Source: Streptomyces sp. HUAS YS2 (GTDB taxonomy: Bacteria; Actinomycetota; Actinomycetes; Streptomycetales; Streptomycetaceae). From it: DNA of 64,000 bases. A model generated the notes under the pieces. That model saw only the letters and a list, made by a program, of their open reading frames with translations, ran no database searches and had not been told where the DNA came from. The position numbers were made by a program, and so were the translations under genes. The DNA lies in assembly GCF_033343995.1 (NCBI RefSeq), contig NZ_CP137573.1, positions 4,435,001 to 4,499,000 on the forward strand. Reading direction: 5' to 3'. Positions 48,681-56,922 of the stretch are shown here, one piece after another. Each line of letters begins with the position of its first letter. Positions within the stretch are counted from its first letter, which is position 1.

Positions 48681-49673
48681 ATGAAGTACACGCAGCTCGG
48701 ACGCACGGGACTCAAGGTCAGCCGACTCGTCCTCGGCACGATGAACTTCGGCCCGCAGACGGACGAACCCACCAGCCACGCCATCATGGACGCCGCGCTC
48801 GACGCGGGCGTCAACTTCTTCGACACCGCCAACGTCTACGGATGGGGCGAGGACAAGGGCCGCACCGAGGAGATCATCGGCTCCTGGTTCGCCCAGGGCG
48901 GCGGCCGCCGCGACAAGACGGTGATCGCCACCAAGGTGTACGGGAACATGGGCGGCGGTGACGGCGAGCGCTGGCCCAACCACGACAAGCTCTCGGCCGT
49001 GAACATCCGGCGCGCCGTCGACGCCAGCCTCAAGCGGCTCCGCACCGACCACATCGACCTCTACCAGTTCCACCACATCGACCGCCGGACCCCGTTCGAG
49101 GAGATCTGGCAGGCCATCGACGTCCTGATCCAGCAGGGCAAGATCCTCTACGCCGGCTCGTCCAACTTCCCCGGCTACAAGATCGCCCAGGCGAACGAGG
49201 CCGCCGCCCGCCGCGGCATGGTCGGCCTGGTCAGCGAGCAGTGCCTCTACAACCTCGCCGAGCGGCGCGCCGAGATGGAGGTCATCCCGGCCGCCGAGGA
49301 GTACGGGCTCGGTGTCATCCCCTGGTCCCCGCTGCACGGGGGCCTGCTGGGCGGGGTCCTCAAGAAGGAAGGCCGGAGCGGCCGGAGCGCCTCGGGTCGC
49401 TCCGCGGACGCGCTCGCCGTCACGTCCGTACGGGCGCAGGTGCAGGCGTACGAGGACCTGCTCGACAAGCACGGTCTGGAGCCGGGCGAGGCGGCTCTGG
49501 CCTGGCTGCTCACCCGGCCCGGCGTCACCGGCCCGATCGTCGGCCCGCGGACGCCGGAGCAGTTGGAGTCCGCGCTGCGGGCGGTCGAGCTGGAGCTGTC
49601 GGAGGAGGTACTGACCGGGCTGGACGAGATCTTCCCCGGCCCGGGCCCGTCCCCGGAGGCGTTCGCCTGGTGA
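48681..49673 (+). CDS. Aldo/keto reductase
   Basis: 330 residues, TIM barrel. The catalytic tetrad is visible: Asp and Tyr in FFDTANVYGWG, Lys in VIATKVYG and His in YQFHHID. The NADPH phosphate-binding GPRTPEQLESAL lies near the C-terminus. It reduces aldehydes or ketones, substrate unknown. ATG 48681 is preferred over TTG 48672, which would fall in the promoter's -10 region. A 20-residue Ser/Arg-rich insertion (EGRSGRSASGRS) sits near 235. No ribosome-binding site: probably leaderless. Confidence 0.93.
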   Translation: MKYTQLGRTGLKVSRLVLGTMNFGPQTDEPTSHAIMDAALDAGVNFFDTANVYGWGEDKGRTEEIIGSWFAQGGGRRDKTVIATKVYGNMGGGDGERWPNHDKLSAVNIRRAVDASLKRLRTDHIDLYQFHHIDRRTPFEEIWQAIDVLIQQGKILYAGSSNFPGYKIAQANEAAARRGMVGLVSEQCLYNLAERRAEMEVIPAAEEYGLGVIPWSPLHGGLLGGVLKKEGRSGRSASGRSADALAVTSVRAQVQAYEDLLDKHGLEPGEAALAWLLTRPGVTGPIVGPRTPEQLESALRAVELELSEEVLTGLDEIFPGPGPSPEAFAW

Positions 49674-49684
49674 TCGAGGCCGTG

Positions 49685-49721
49685 CCGGTCCGGCGTCGCT
49701 CCGTGAGCGGCGCCGGACCGG
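49685..49721. terminator. Bidirectional terminator
   Basis: Perfect 11-bp arms CCGGTCCGGCG / CGCCGGACCGG, extended by an inner CGCT/AGCG, between the aldo/keto reductase and the convergent protease gene. Confidence 0.8.
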
Positions 49722-49747
49722 GGACGGCTGAGGCCGGAACCCAGAAC

Positions 49748-51574
49748 CTAGAAGGTCAGGTTCCAGGCGTCGATCTTCCCGACGTCCTGCGCGGCGTTGT
49801 CGTTCACGCGCAGCTTCCAGACGCCGTTCGCGACCTCGGCGGAGGCGTTGACGGTGTAGGTCTGGACGATGTTGTCCGTGCCGCTGCCGGTCCGGTTGTG
49901 CAGCGTGTAGACGGTGCCGTCGGGGGCCACCAGGTCGACCTTCAGGTCACCGATGTAGGTGTGCTTGATGTCGACGCCCACCTTCAGGGTGGCCGGCGCG
50001 TTGCCCGTCCGCCCGCTGACCGTGATCGGGCTCTCGACCGTCGCGTTGTCGGCGATGGCGACGTCGGCGAGGTTCTCGAAGTACGCGCCGGGCGGCGGGG
50101 TGCTGCCGCCGACCGCCTTCAGGGCGTCGACCTGGCCGTCGCCGAAGAAGCCGTTCTTCGCCGTGGTGCCCGTGCAGCGGCTGTCGGACGGGCAGGCGGT
50201 GTCACCCGCCTGCGAGGTGAGCCGGTCGCGGAGGTCGGCCGGGGTGAACGTCGGGTTGGCGCTCGCGAGGAGCGCCGCGACGCCCGCCACGTGCGGCGAG
50301 GCCATCGACGTGCCGTTCTTGTTCCCGTACTTGCCGCCCGGCAGCGTCGAGTAGACGCCGTACGAGCCGTCGCCGCCGGGGGCGGCGACGTCGATGACGC
50401 CGTTGCCGAAGTTGGAGTACGAGGCCTTCACGTTGCCGTTGCCCATGGCCGCGACGGTGACGACGCCCGGCAGTTCGGTCGGGATGTCGATGCAGGCGTT
50501 CGTGATCGTGCGGGTGACCGGCGTCGAGTCGTTGGGGCTCTCGGAGTCCGTGGTCTTGTTCGCCAGGTCGTAGTTCGAGTTGCCGGCCGCGGCGACCTGC
50601 AGCGAACCCTTGCCCTCGGCGTACGCCTGCGCGCGCCGCACGCCCTCGATGATGGCGGCCTGGTCGACGTTGTCCGGGCAGTTGAACTGCCACGGGTCGG
50701 TGTAATAGCTGTTGTTGGTGACCTTGAAGCCGTGGTCACCGGCCCAGACGAAGCCGCAGATCGTGTTCTCCGCGTAGAACAGACCGCTCGGCTGCTCCGC
50801 GATGCGGACCGACGAGATCTTCACGCCCGGCGCGACGCCGATGACGCCCTTGCCGTTCTTGGCCGCCGCGATGGTGCCCGCGACGTGCGTGCCGTGGGTG
50901 TCGATGTCCCGCCACGCGCCCGCCCGGGTGTCCGGCTTCCCGTAGGCGCAGGAGACGGAGTCGGCGGCGTTGAAGTTGGGCGCGATGTCCTGGTGCTGGT
51001 CGTCGACGCCGGTGTCGAGGACACCGACCTTGACGGTGGGGGAGCCCGTGGTGACGGCCCACGCCTGGTCGGCCTTGATCTGGGTCATGTCCCAGCGGTT
51101 GGACTCGGTCAGCGTCGTCGGCGACTGCGTCGGGTTGGCGGGCAGCGCCGGGTTGTACGCGTCCGCCGGGACGTCGGAGGTGCGGGTCGCGCCGACCTGC
51201 TGGACACCGCTCACGGTGCGCATCGTCGCGGCGAAGCCGGCCGAGGCGGAGTGGGCCACGACCACGCCGATCGCGTCGTACGACGCGAAGACGGAGCCGC
51301 CGTTGTTCGCGATCGCGGTGCGCACGGCGGAGGTGTCGCCGGGGGTGGCGATCACCAGGTAGGACCGGGTGCCCGCGGCCCAGGCGGTCGTCGCCGCCTT
51401 GGCCTGCGCCGTGGCGGTCGACTCCGTCGTGCGCGCGGAGGCGGACGAAGGCTCAGGGGTGTCGTTCGGCACCGCGTGGGCGAGTCCGACGGGTCCGGCG
51501 AGGGCCATGGTCGCCCCGAGGGCGACGGCCGTCACGGCCGGAAGTCTCAGCCGGCGGGATATGTGGGAAAACAA
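49748..51574 (-). CDS. Secreted S8 subtilisin-like protease with P-domain
   Basis: 608 residues. Signal peptide 1-35 (SHISRRLRLPAVTAVALGATMALAG). An I9-type propeptide covers about 60-145. The S8 catalytic triad is Asp near 187 (VLDTGVDDQHQD), His near 226 (DTHGTHVAG) and Ser near 422 (NGTSMASPHVAG). A proprotein convertase P-domain closes the protein (about 500-608, VESPITVSGRTGNAP ... HTYIGDLKVDLVAPDGT). It is a secreted endopeptidase. The start is TTG 51574, with GGAGGAC 5-6 bp upstream; no ATG fits. Confidence 0.94.
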   Translation of the reverse strand: MFSHISRRLRLPAVTAVALGATMALAGPVGLAHAVPNDTPEPSSASARTTESTATAQAKAATTAWAAGTRSYLVIATPGDTSAVRTAIANNGGSVFASYDAIGVVVAHSASAGFAATMRTVSGVQQVGATRTSDVPADAYNPALPANPTQSPTTLTESNRWDMTQIKADQAWAVTTGSPTVKVGVLDTGVDDQHQDIAPNFNAADSVSCAYGKPDTRAGAWRDIDTHGTHVAGTIAAAKNGKGVIGVAPGVKISSVRIAEQPSGLFYAENTICGFVWAGDHGFKVTNNSYYTDPWQFNCPDNVDQAAIIEGVRRAQAYAEGKGSLQVAAAGNSNYDLANKTTDSESPNDSTPVTRTITNACIDIPTELPGVVTVAAMGNGNVKASYSNFGNGVIDVAAPGGDGSYGVYSTLPGGKYGNKNGTSMASPHVAGVAALLASANPTFTPADLRDRLTSQAGDTACPSDSRCTGTTAKNGFFGDGQVDALKAVGGSTPPPGAYFENLADVAIADNATVESPITVSGRTGNAPATLKVGVDIKHTYIGDLKVDLVAPDGTVYTLHNRTGSGTDNIVQTYTVNASAEVANGVWKLRVNDNAAQDVGKIDAWNLTF

Positions 51575-51816
51575 TGCGTCCTCCGATGGCCCGGCGGCGC
51601 TGGTGGCACCCGCCGGACCGTGTGATGTGTGGGGTGGACGCAAGATCCCAGACGATGCCGGGCGGAAGGAAGAGTTCTGTCGGGCAAGTCCCTTTGCGTT
51701 ACACAGAGTTGATCTGACGCGGCGTCGAGTCGCCGGGCCGTTCGTCCGGGATGCGGGGGTTCGTTCGGGTGAGTGCGGCGCCGTCGCCACGTCATGTGAC
51801 CGCCGGCTCCGTTTGA

Positions 51817-52833
51817 ATGCGGAGCGTGACGACTTCCCGGAGCCTGTGCACGGTGACCGCCGCCCTGCTGGTCGCCCTCACCCCCACCACCCCGGCCTCG
51901 TCCGCCGGGGAACCCGTTCCCACGGTGTTCCTCGGCGACGGGGCGGTCGCCGGTTACGGCATCGCGCCGCTCGACGAGAGCCGGCTGCCGTGCGTACGGG
52001 CGGCCGAGAACCTGCCGGACGTGATCGAGGATCAGCTCGCCGACCAGTCGGTCCTGCTGGACGTCACGGCCGACGTCTCCTGCGCCGGGGCCGCGCTGCA
52101 CCACGTCTGGGAGGAACAGGACCTGGGTGACGGAGTGACGCCCGCGCCGCCGCAGAAGCGGGCGCTGACCAAGGACACCCGGCTGGTGGTGGCCGGTCTC
52201 GGTGCGCACACCGTGGGCCTGGGCCGGATCCTCAAGCAGTGCTCGGCCCGGCTGCGCGGGAGGGACGGCGCGCTGCTGCCGGACGAGGCGGTGGACCCGG
52301 AGTCCCCGGCGGCGGACTGCGCCGCGTACTTCACGAAGGGCGCCGGCGCGGGCTGGCTGACGAAGCGCTTCGAGCAGGCGGACAAGGACCTGGAGAAGCT
52401 CTTCTCGGAGATCGGCAGCGAGTCGCCGTCGGCGAAGGTGGTGCTGGTCGGCCCCCCGCGGCTGGTGCCGGAGGACGTGACGCGCTGCCGGGCGGCGCTC
52501 CCGGACGGCGGCGGGCGACCGCTCGCGGACGTCCCGAAGACGGCCTGGGGCTTCCTGGACGAGCAGGTCCAGGCCCGGCTCAACTCCCTGATGGCCGCGC
52601 GGGCGCGGACCGCCGGCGCGCACTTCGTCGACCTGTACGCGGCGACGGGTGCGGCGACGGCCTGCGACGGAACGGACCGGGCGATCGGCGGACTGCTCGA
52701 GCCCTCCGGAGCGACGCTGCTGCACCAGCGGCTCCCGTGGTTCCTGCACCCGAACGAGACGGGCCGCGATGCGAACGGCGACGCGGTCGCGCAGTCGATC
52801 GCCACGGCGGTGTACGGGCTGGCCCCGTCCTGA
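51817..52833 (+). CDS. Secreted SGNH/SEST-like protein lacking the nucleophile serine
   Basis: 338 residues. A signal peptide (1-30) precedes VFLGDGAVAGYG, where SGNH esterases have GDS: Ser is replaced by Gly42 (codon GGG). The remaining SEST features stay: a Cys in LPCVRAAENLPDVIEDQL, VSCAGAALH, and the final HPNETGRDANG with the catalytic His. A C-x-y-C pair and a long Lys/Glu-rich middle are present. It may be an inactive homologue that binds a substrate, or use another residue. ATG 51817 or GTG 51826; no clear ribosome-binding site. Confidence 0.8.
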   Translation: MRSVTTSRSLCTVTAALLVALTPTTPASSAGEPVPTVFLGDGAVAGYGIAPLDESRLPCVRAAENLPDVIEDQLADQSVLLDVTADVSCAGAALHHVWEEQDLGDGVTPAPPQKRALTKDTRLVVAGLGAHTVGLGRILKQCSARLRGRDGALLPDEAVDPESPAADCAAYFTKGAGAGWLTKRFEQADKDLEKLFSEIGSESPSAKVVLVGPPRLVPEDVTRCRAALPDGGGRPLADVPKTAWGFLDEQVQARLNSLMAARARTAGAHFVDLYAATGAATACDGTDRAIGGLLEPSGATLLHQRLPWFLHPNETGRDANGDAVAQSIATAVYGLAPS

Positions 52834-52887
52834 CGCCGACGCGCGGCCGGGCGGGATCCGCCGGTCGCGGCCTGGTCGCGTCGGCGG

Positions 52888-53406
52888 TTACGCGCCGCCC
52901 AGCCAGCTCGTCGCGTCGAGGCGGTACGCGGTCTCCGGCGGAACGACGGTCTTCAGGGCCGTCTCCAGGTCGCGTACGCGCTCCGCGCCGAGCACCGCCG
53001 CCCACTCCGCCCGGAGTTCGTCGAAGATCGCGGCGTGGCGGGCGAGGGCGTCGAGGCCGTGCGGGGTGAGGCGGACGAGTTTGCGGCGAGCGTCGGCGGG
53101 GTCGTCGGCGCGCTCGGCGTAGCCGACGGCGAGGAGCCGGTCGACGGTCTTGCCGGCGGCCTGCTTGGAGACGCCGAGCCGCCGTCCGATGTCGCTGGCG
53201 GTGGCGCCGGCCGGCCCGCCGGCGGCGACGGCCTGCATGGCGAAGCCGTGCGCGGGGCGGAGTTCCGGGTGGCCCTCGGCGGCCAGGCGGGTGTTGAGCC
53301 GGTCGATGAGCGTGCGGAACCCGGCGAAGAGGAGCAGTGGCAGCTCATATCCCTTGCCCTCATCGACAACCTGGTTTACTTTTCTCTCGTCGAACTGGTC
53401 AACCAT
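52888..53406 (-). CDS. MarR-family regulator without cysteines
   Basis: 172 residues. The winged helix is ASDIGRRLGVSKQAAGKTVDRLLAVGYAERADDPADARRKLVRLTP, split over residues 68-115. There is no cysteine, so it cannot sense oxidants through thiols. It is divergent from an AhpD-like gene and starts on an operator-like palindrome CAACCATGTTG, which suggests autoregulation and control of its neighbour. ATG 53406. Confidence 0.92.
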   Translation of the reverse strand: MVDQFDERKVNQVVDEGKGYELPLLLFAGFRTLIDRLNTRLAAEGHPELRPAHGFAMQAVAAGGPAGATASDIGRRLGVSKQAAGKTVDRLLAVGYAERADDPADARRKLVRLTPHGLDALARHAAIFDELRAEWAAVLGAERVRDLETALKTVVPPETAYRLDATSWLGGA

Positions 53407-53415
53407 GTTGTCGAT
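53362..53415. promoter_or_regulatory. Candidate MarR operator at divergent starts
   Basis: ATCGACAAC (53362-53370) and GTTGTCGAT (53407-53415) are perfect 9-bp inverted repeats 36 bp apart. CAAC-CAT-GTTG (53400-53410) overlaps the MarR start codon. Together they cover both promoters. Confidence 0.5.
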
Positions 53416-53441
53416 TCTACCTCTCGCACCCTGGAGCTGCC

Positions 53442-53852
53442 TTGTCTCTCGACCTGACCACCCGGACCGCCGACGCCGTCGCCCGTCTGAAGGAGTCCCC
53501 GCACACCCTCGACGGCTTCCTGAAGCTCACCGAGATCTTCGATTCCACCACCCTCGACCCGCACTCCCGCGAGACCGTCATTCTGACCGTCGCCGCGCGC
53601 AACCAGTGCCACCTGTGCGTCGACATGCACGAGGCCAAGCTCGCCGCCCTCGGCCCGGCACCGGACCCCGAACGCCTCGCCGCCGTCCGCGCGTTCACCT
53701 TCCAGGTGCTCGCCGCCACCGGCGCCGTGAGCGACGCGGAGCTGGAGGCGTTCTACGCCCACGGCTACACCCGCCAGAACGCCCTGGAGGTCTGCCTCGG
53801 CGTCGGCACGTACACCATCTCCACCTTCGCCAACCGCCTCAACCGCTGTTGA
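53442..53852 (+). CDS. AhpD-like carboxymuconolactone decarboxylase-family protein, TTG start
   Basis: 136 residues. The AhpD core ETVILTVAARNQCHLCVDMHEAKLA contains the CxxC-x-x-x-H redox motif (CHLCVDMH). Such proteins reduce peroxides or act as alkylhydroperoxidase partners. TTG 53442 has GGAG 6 bp upstream and gives the standard length. It is divergent from the MarR gene, 35 bp away, and probably derepressed with it. No peroxiredoxin gene is adjacent. Confidence 0.9.
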   Translation: MSLDLTTRTADAVARLKESPHTLDGFLKLTEIFDSTTLDPHSRETVILTVAARNQCHLCVDMHEAKLAALGPAPDPERLAAVRAFTFQVLAATGAVSDAELEAFYAHGYTRQNALEVCLGVGTYTISTFANRLNRC

Positions 53853-53884
53853 CGGACCGTCGGGCGGAGAGGTTGGCTGCTCCG

Positions 53885-54337
53885 ATGCAGCTGCGCTACG
53901 AGGTGCCGAGCACCGACGCCGCCCTCGCGGACTGGCGGCACGTCCACAACGTGATCGTCCCGCCCGCCGCCCTCTCCCTCGACGAGGTCCGCGAACGGGC
54001 GGGCCGCAACCGGCTGGAGGTCGCCTACCTCGGTGACGTGCTCGTCGGCTGCACGACCGTCCGGCCGCCCGCCCCCGGCGCCGAGGTCCCGACCGCCACC
54101 GTCATCGCCCGCGTCCTTCCCGAGCACCGCCGTCGCGGCCTCGGCGCGGAGCTGTACGCGCGCGGGCTGACCCAGGCGCGGGAGCTGGGGGCCGAGGCGG
54201 TCGAGACCGTCGTGCTCGCCGCCAACGAGGACGGGCTGCGGTTCGCCGAGAAGCACGGCTTCGCCGAGTACGACCGGTACGTCCTGCCGGGGGACGACGC
54301 GCTCTGGATCGACCTGCGGCTGACCGGGAAGTCCTAG
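53885..54337 (+). CDS. GNAT acetyltransferase
   Basis: 150 residues. The acetyl-CoA loop is ARVLPEHRRRGLGAELYARG; the end NEDGLRFAEKHGFAEYDRYVL is the substrate side. It follows the AhpD-like gene after 32 bp and may be cotranscribed with it. ATG 53885 with GGAGAGG upstream. The stop overlaps the convergent kinase gene by 4 bp. Acceptor unknown. Confidence 0.88.
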   Translation: MQLRYEVPSTDAALADWRHVHNVIVPPAALSLDEVRERAGRNRLEVAYLGDVLVGCTTVRPPAPGAEVPTATVIARVLPEHRRRGLGAELYARGLTQARELGAEAVETVVLAANEDGLRFAEKHGFAEYDRYVLPGDDALWIDLRLTGKS

Positions 54338-55509
54338 CGGTCCGGCGGCAGGGTCACGGTGACCGTGAGGCCCCCGTCGGAGCGGGGGCGGGCCGTGACG
54401 GTGCCGCCGTGCGCGAGGGCCACCGAGCGGACGATGGAGAGGCCGAGACCCGCCCCCTTGGCGGTGACGAGGCGCTCCGTGGCGAGGCGGCGGAACGGTT
54501 CGAACAGGGCGGGGACCTCGTAGGGCGGCACGTCGGGGCCGGTGTTGCTCACTTCGATCTCGGCCAGGCCGTCCTCGCGGGTCCGGCTGGTGACCCGTAC
54601 CCACCCGCCGGTGCCGGCACCGGTGTTGTGCCGGAGGCCGTTCTCCACGAGGTTCTGGACGAGCCGTTCGAGAAGCAGGGCGTCTCCGGCAGTGGGGGCC
54701 GGGCCGGCCTCCTCGTGCACGGCGATCCCGGCCCGCTCGGCCTCGGGGGCGCTCTGGGCGGCCACATGGGCGACCACGTCCGCGAGGTCGACGGGCTGCC
54801 GCTCGGGCACGTGGTTCTCCGAGCCGGCGAGCAGCAGCAGGCCGCCGATGAGCCGCTCGTGCCGCTCGTTGATCTCCAGGAGGTCCGCGCCGAGCTGTTT
54901 CACGTCCGCGGAGGCGGTCCCGCGGTGCATGGCGAGTTCGACCAGGGCGCGGCCCACGGTCAGCGGAGTGCGCAGTTCGTGCGAGGCGTTGGCGACGAAG
55001 CGCCGCTGTCCGTCGAAGGAGCGGTCGAGCCGGTCGACCATGAGGTCGAAGCTGTCGGCGAGGTCCTTCACCTCGTCGTCGCGACCGTGGAGCGCGATGC
55101 GCTCGTGCAGGCCGCGGTCGGCGGCCGGTGCGCAGGCGATCCGGCGGGCGGTGTCGGTGACCCGGTGCAGAGGGGCCAGTACCCGGCCGGCGATGAGCCA
55201 GCCGAAGCCCGCCGCCACGCCTCCGACGAGGGCCAGCGCGATACCGCCCTGGGTGACGAGCGAGGCGGTGGCGGCGTCGTGCAGCCGCTTCTGCTCACTC
55301 GCCACCCAGTTGAGGTCGTCGGGCAGGGAGTCCTGCCGTGAGGTCGAGGCGCCTCCGGAATCGGTGTGGACGCTGAGGTCCCCGCCCCGGTCGAGCTGTT
55401 GGGCGAACAGGACGTACGTGACGCCGAGCAGCACGATGCCGGCGGCGAAGAACAGGCCGGCGTAGAGCAGGGTGAGCCGGGCGCGCAGGGTGATGCGGCG
55501 CTTCCTCAT
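54334..55509 (-). CDS. Sensor histidine kinase (HisKA type)
   Basis: 391 residues. TM1 at about 12-34, an 80-residue extracellular loop, TM2 near 88-110, then HAMP. H-box FVANASHELRTPLTV with the phospho-His near 172. HATPase: N-box LVENGLRHNTG, GAGLGLSIVRSVALAHGG. It detects an envelope signal and phosphorylates the overlapping response regulator (ATGA overlap). The divergent lipoprotein-HlyD-ABC operon is the natural target. The extracellular loop is acidic/Ser-rich with no known fold. Confidence 0.95.
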   Translation of the reverse strand: MRKRRITLRARLTLLYAGLFFAAGIVLLGVTYVLFAQQLDRGGDLSVHTDSGGASTSRQDSLPDDLNWVASEQKRLHDAATASLVTQGGIALALVGGVAAGFGWLIAGRVLAPLHRVTDTARRIACAPAADRGLHERIALHGRDDEVKDLADSFDLMVDRLDRSFDGQRRFVANASHELRTPLTVGRALVELAMHRGTASADVKQLGADLLEINERHERLIGGLLLLAGSENHVPERQPVDLADVVAHVAAQSAPEAERAGIAVHEEAGPAPTAGDALLLERLVQNLVENGLRHNTGAGTGGWVRVTSRTREDGLAEIEVSNTGPDVPPYEVPALFEPFRRLATERLVTAKGAGLGLSIVRSVALAHGGTVTARPRSDGGLTVTVTLPPDR

Positions 55510-56162
55510 GGGATCCGGTACCCCACACCCGTGACCGTCTCGATGACGGGCGGGTCGCCGAGCTTGCGGCGGAGCTTGAGGACGGTGAGGCGCACGGCCC
55601 CGGTGAACGGGTCGGTGTGCTCGTCCCACGCCTTCTCCAGCAACTGCTCGGAGGAGACCACCGCGCCGTCGGCCCGCAGCAGCTCCGTCAGGACCGCGAA
55701 CTCCTTCTTCGCCAGCGGTACGTAGCGCTGGTCCCGGAACACCTCGCGGCGCGCAGGGTCCAGAGCGATGCCGCGGCGGCGGAGCACCGGCGGCGCGGCG
55801 GGGCGGGAGCGCCGGCCGAGAGCGAGGACCCGGGCGGCGAGCTCGGGGAAGGCGAAGGGTTTGGTGAGGTAGTCGTCGGCGCCGAGGGACAGCCCGGCGA
55901 CCCGGTCCCTGACGTCACCGGCCGCGGTCAGCATCAGCAGCCGTGCCTGGCTGCCGGACGCGACGACGCGGGCGCAGACCTCGTCACCGTGCACGCGGGG
56001 AAGGTCGCGATCCAGGATGATCACGTCGTAGTCGTTGACGTCGGTCCGCTCCAGCGCCGCGGCGCCGTCGTACGCGACGTCGACCGCGTGGGTCTCCTGG
56101 CGGAGCCATTCCGCGATCGCGTCGGCGAGCAGCCGCTCGTCCTCCGCCACCAGGAGCCGCAT
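55506..56162 (-). CDS. OmpR/PhoB-type response regulator
   Basis: 218 residues. Receiver with acidic E7-D8, phospho-acceptor Asp51 (YDVIILDRDLPR) and Lys in LTKPFAF. The winged helix is RVFRDQRYVPLAKKEFAVLTELLR-like, then VRLTVLKLRRKLGDPPVIETVTGVGYRIP in two parts. It begins at ATG 56162. Its expected binding sites are direct repeats: four 12-bp repeats lie in the intergenic region to the divergent operon. Confidence 0.96.
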   Translation of the reverse strand: MRLLVAEDERLLADAIAEWLRQETHAVDVAYDGAAALERTDVNDYDVIILDRDLPRVHGDEVCARVVASGSQARLLMLTAAGDVRDRVAGLSLGADDYLTKPFAFPELAARVLALGRRSRPAAPPVLRRRGIALDPARREVFRDQRYVPLAKKEFAVLTELLRADGAVVSSEQLLEKAWDEHTDPFTGAVRLTVLKLRRKLGDPPVIETVTGVGYRIP

Positions 56163-56230
56163 CCGTGCCGTCCTTCCCTCGGGGCCGCCGCCCATGCTCG
56201 CCGAGGACCCGTTTCCTTCCCGTAAAGGGC

Positions 56231-56288
56231 CCTCGTCGACGACGAGGAACGCGACGAGGAACGGGACGAGGAGCGCGACGAGGAAACA
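56231..56288. promoter_or_regulatory. Four tandem 12-bp repeats plus palindrome in divergent promoter
   Basis: Units GACGAGGAACGC (56241), GACGAGGAACGG (56253), GACGAGGAGCGC (56265) and GACGAGGAAACA (56277) run head to tail. The first unit forms half of the palindrome CCTCGTCG-A-CGACGAGG (56231-56247). Near-helical spacing on one face of DNA fits OmpR-type regulators. They lie between the regulator gene and the lipoprotein gene. Confidence 0.6.
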
Positions 56289-56361
56289 GTGAGGCAACGG
56301 CATCGGGGGTTGCATCCCTTCCGTCGGCCGGCACCCGCCGGCCCTCGTCGAGGAGAAGGAG

Positions 56362-56922
56362 ATGCCTCACATGCCTCGTAGCCGTACCCGTACCCGCACC
56401 CGTACCCCCGCCCTGCTCGCGGCCCTGCCTCTCGCCGCCCTCGCCCTGGCGCTCACCGCGTGCACGTCGGGGGAGGAAGGCACCGGGTCGGCCTCCGCGA
56501 ACGGCGGCAGCAAGGGTCCGACGAGCAACGCCGCCGCTCCCGGCCAGAGCCGCGACGAGATGAACGTGAAGTACGCGCAGTGTCTGCGGAAGCAGGGCCT
56601 GGACGTGGCGGACCCCAAGCCCGGCCAGGGCATCGGGCTCTCCATCGACGGCTCGAACAGGGAGAAGGCCGACAAGGCGCTCGAGGCCTGCCGTTCGTTC
56701 GCGCCGCCGGCGCCCGCCGACCAGAACGACGGCAAGGACCGCAAGGCCATGCTGGACCTCGCCCGGTGCATGCGCGAGAACGGCGTGGCGGACTTCGCCG
56801 ACCCCAAGGAGGGCCAGGGCATCGACATCGGCCCCGCGCAGGCCGAGGACCCGGACTTCGAGAACGCCTGGAAGAAGTGCGGCCCCCAGGGCGACAACCA
56901 GAAGCCGGAGAGCGCCAAGTGA
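56362..56922 (+). CDS. Lipoprotein with duplicated cysteine unit
   Basis: 186 residues. Lipobox LTAC at Cys34 follows the RTRTRTRT basic start. Two related halves follow: C74 (QCLRKQGLDVADPKPGQGI) to C110 and C136 (RCMRENGVADFADPKEGQGI) to C173. Each probably holds one disulfide. It is the first gene of the ABC operon and may be a substrate or signal receptor. ATG 56362 or 56371. The stop overlaps the HlyD gene by 3-4 bp (GTGA). Confidence 0.88.
   Translation: MPHMPRSRTRTRTRTPALLAALPLAALALALTACTSGEEGTGSASANGGSKGPTSNAAAPGQSRDEMNVKYAQCLRKQGLDVADPKPGQGIGLSIDGSNREKADKALEACRSFAPPAPADQNDGKDRKAMLDLARCMRENGVADFADPKEGQGIDIGPAQAEDPDFENAWKKCGPQGDNQKPESAK

Noticed and set aside
50703..50705. A TTA codon in the subtilase gene
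   Set aside because: The TTA on the minus strand is out of frame (the codons are TAT TAC).
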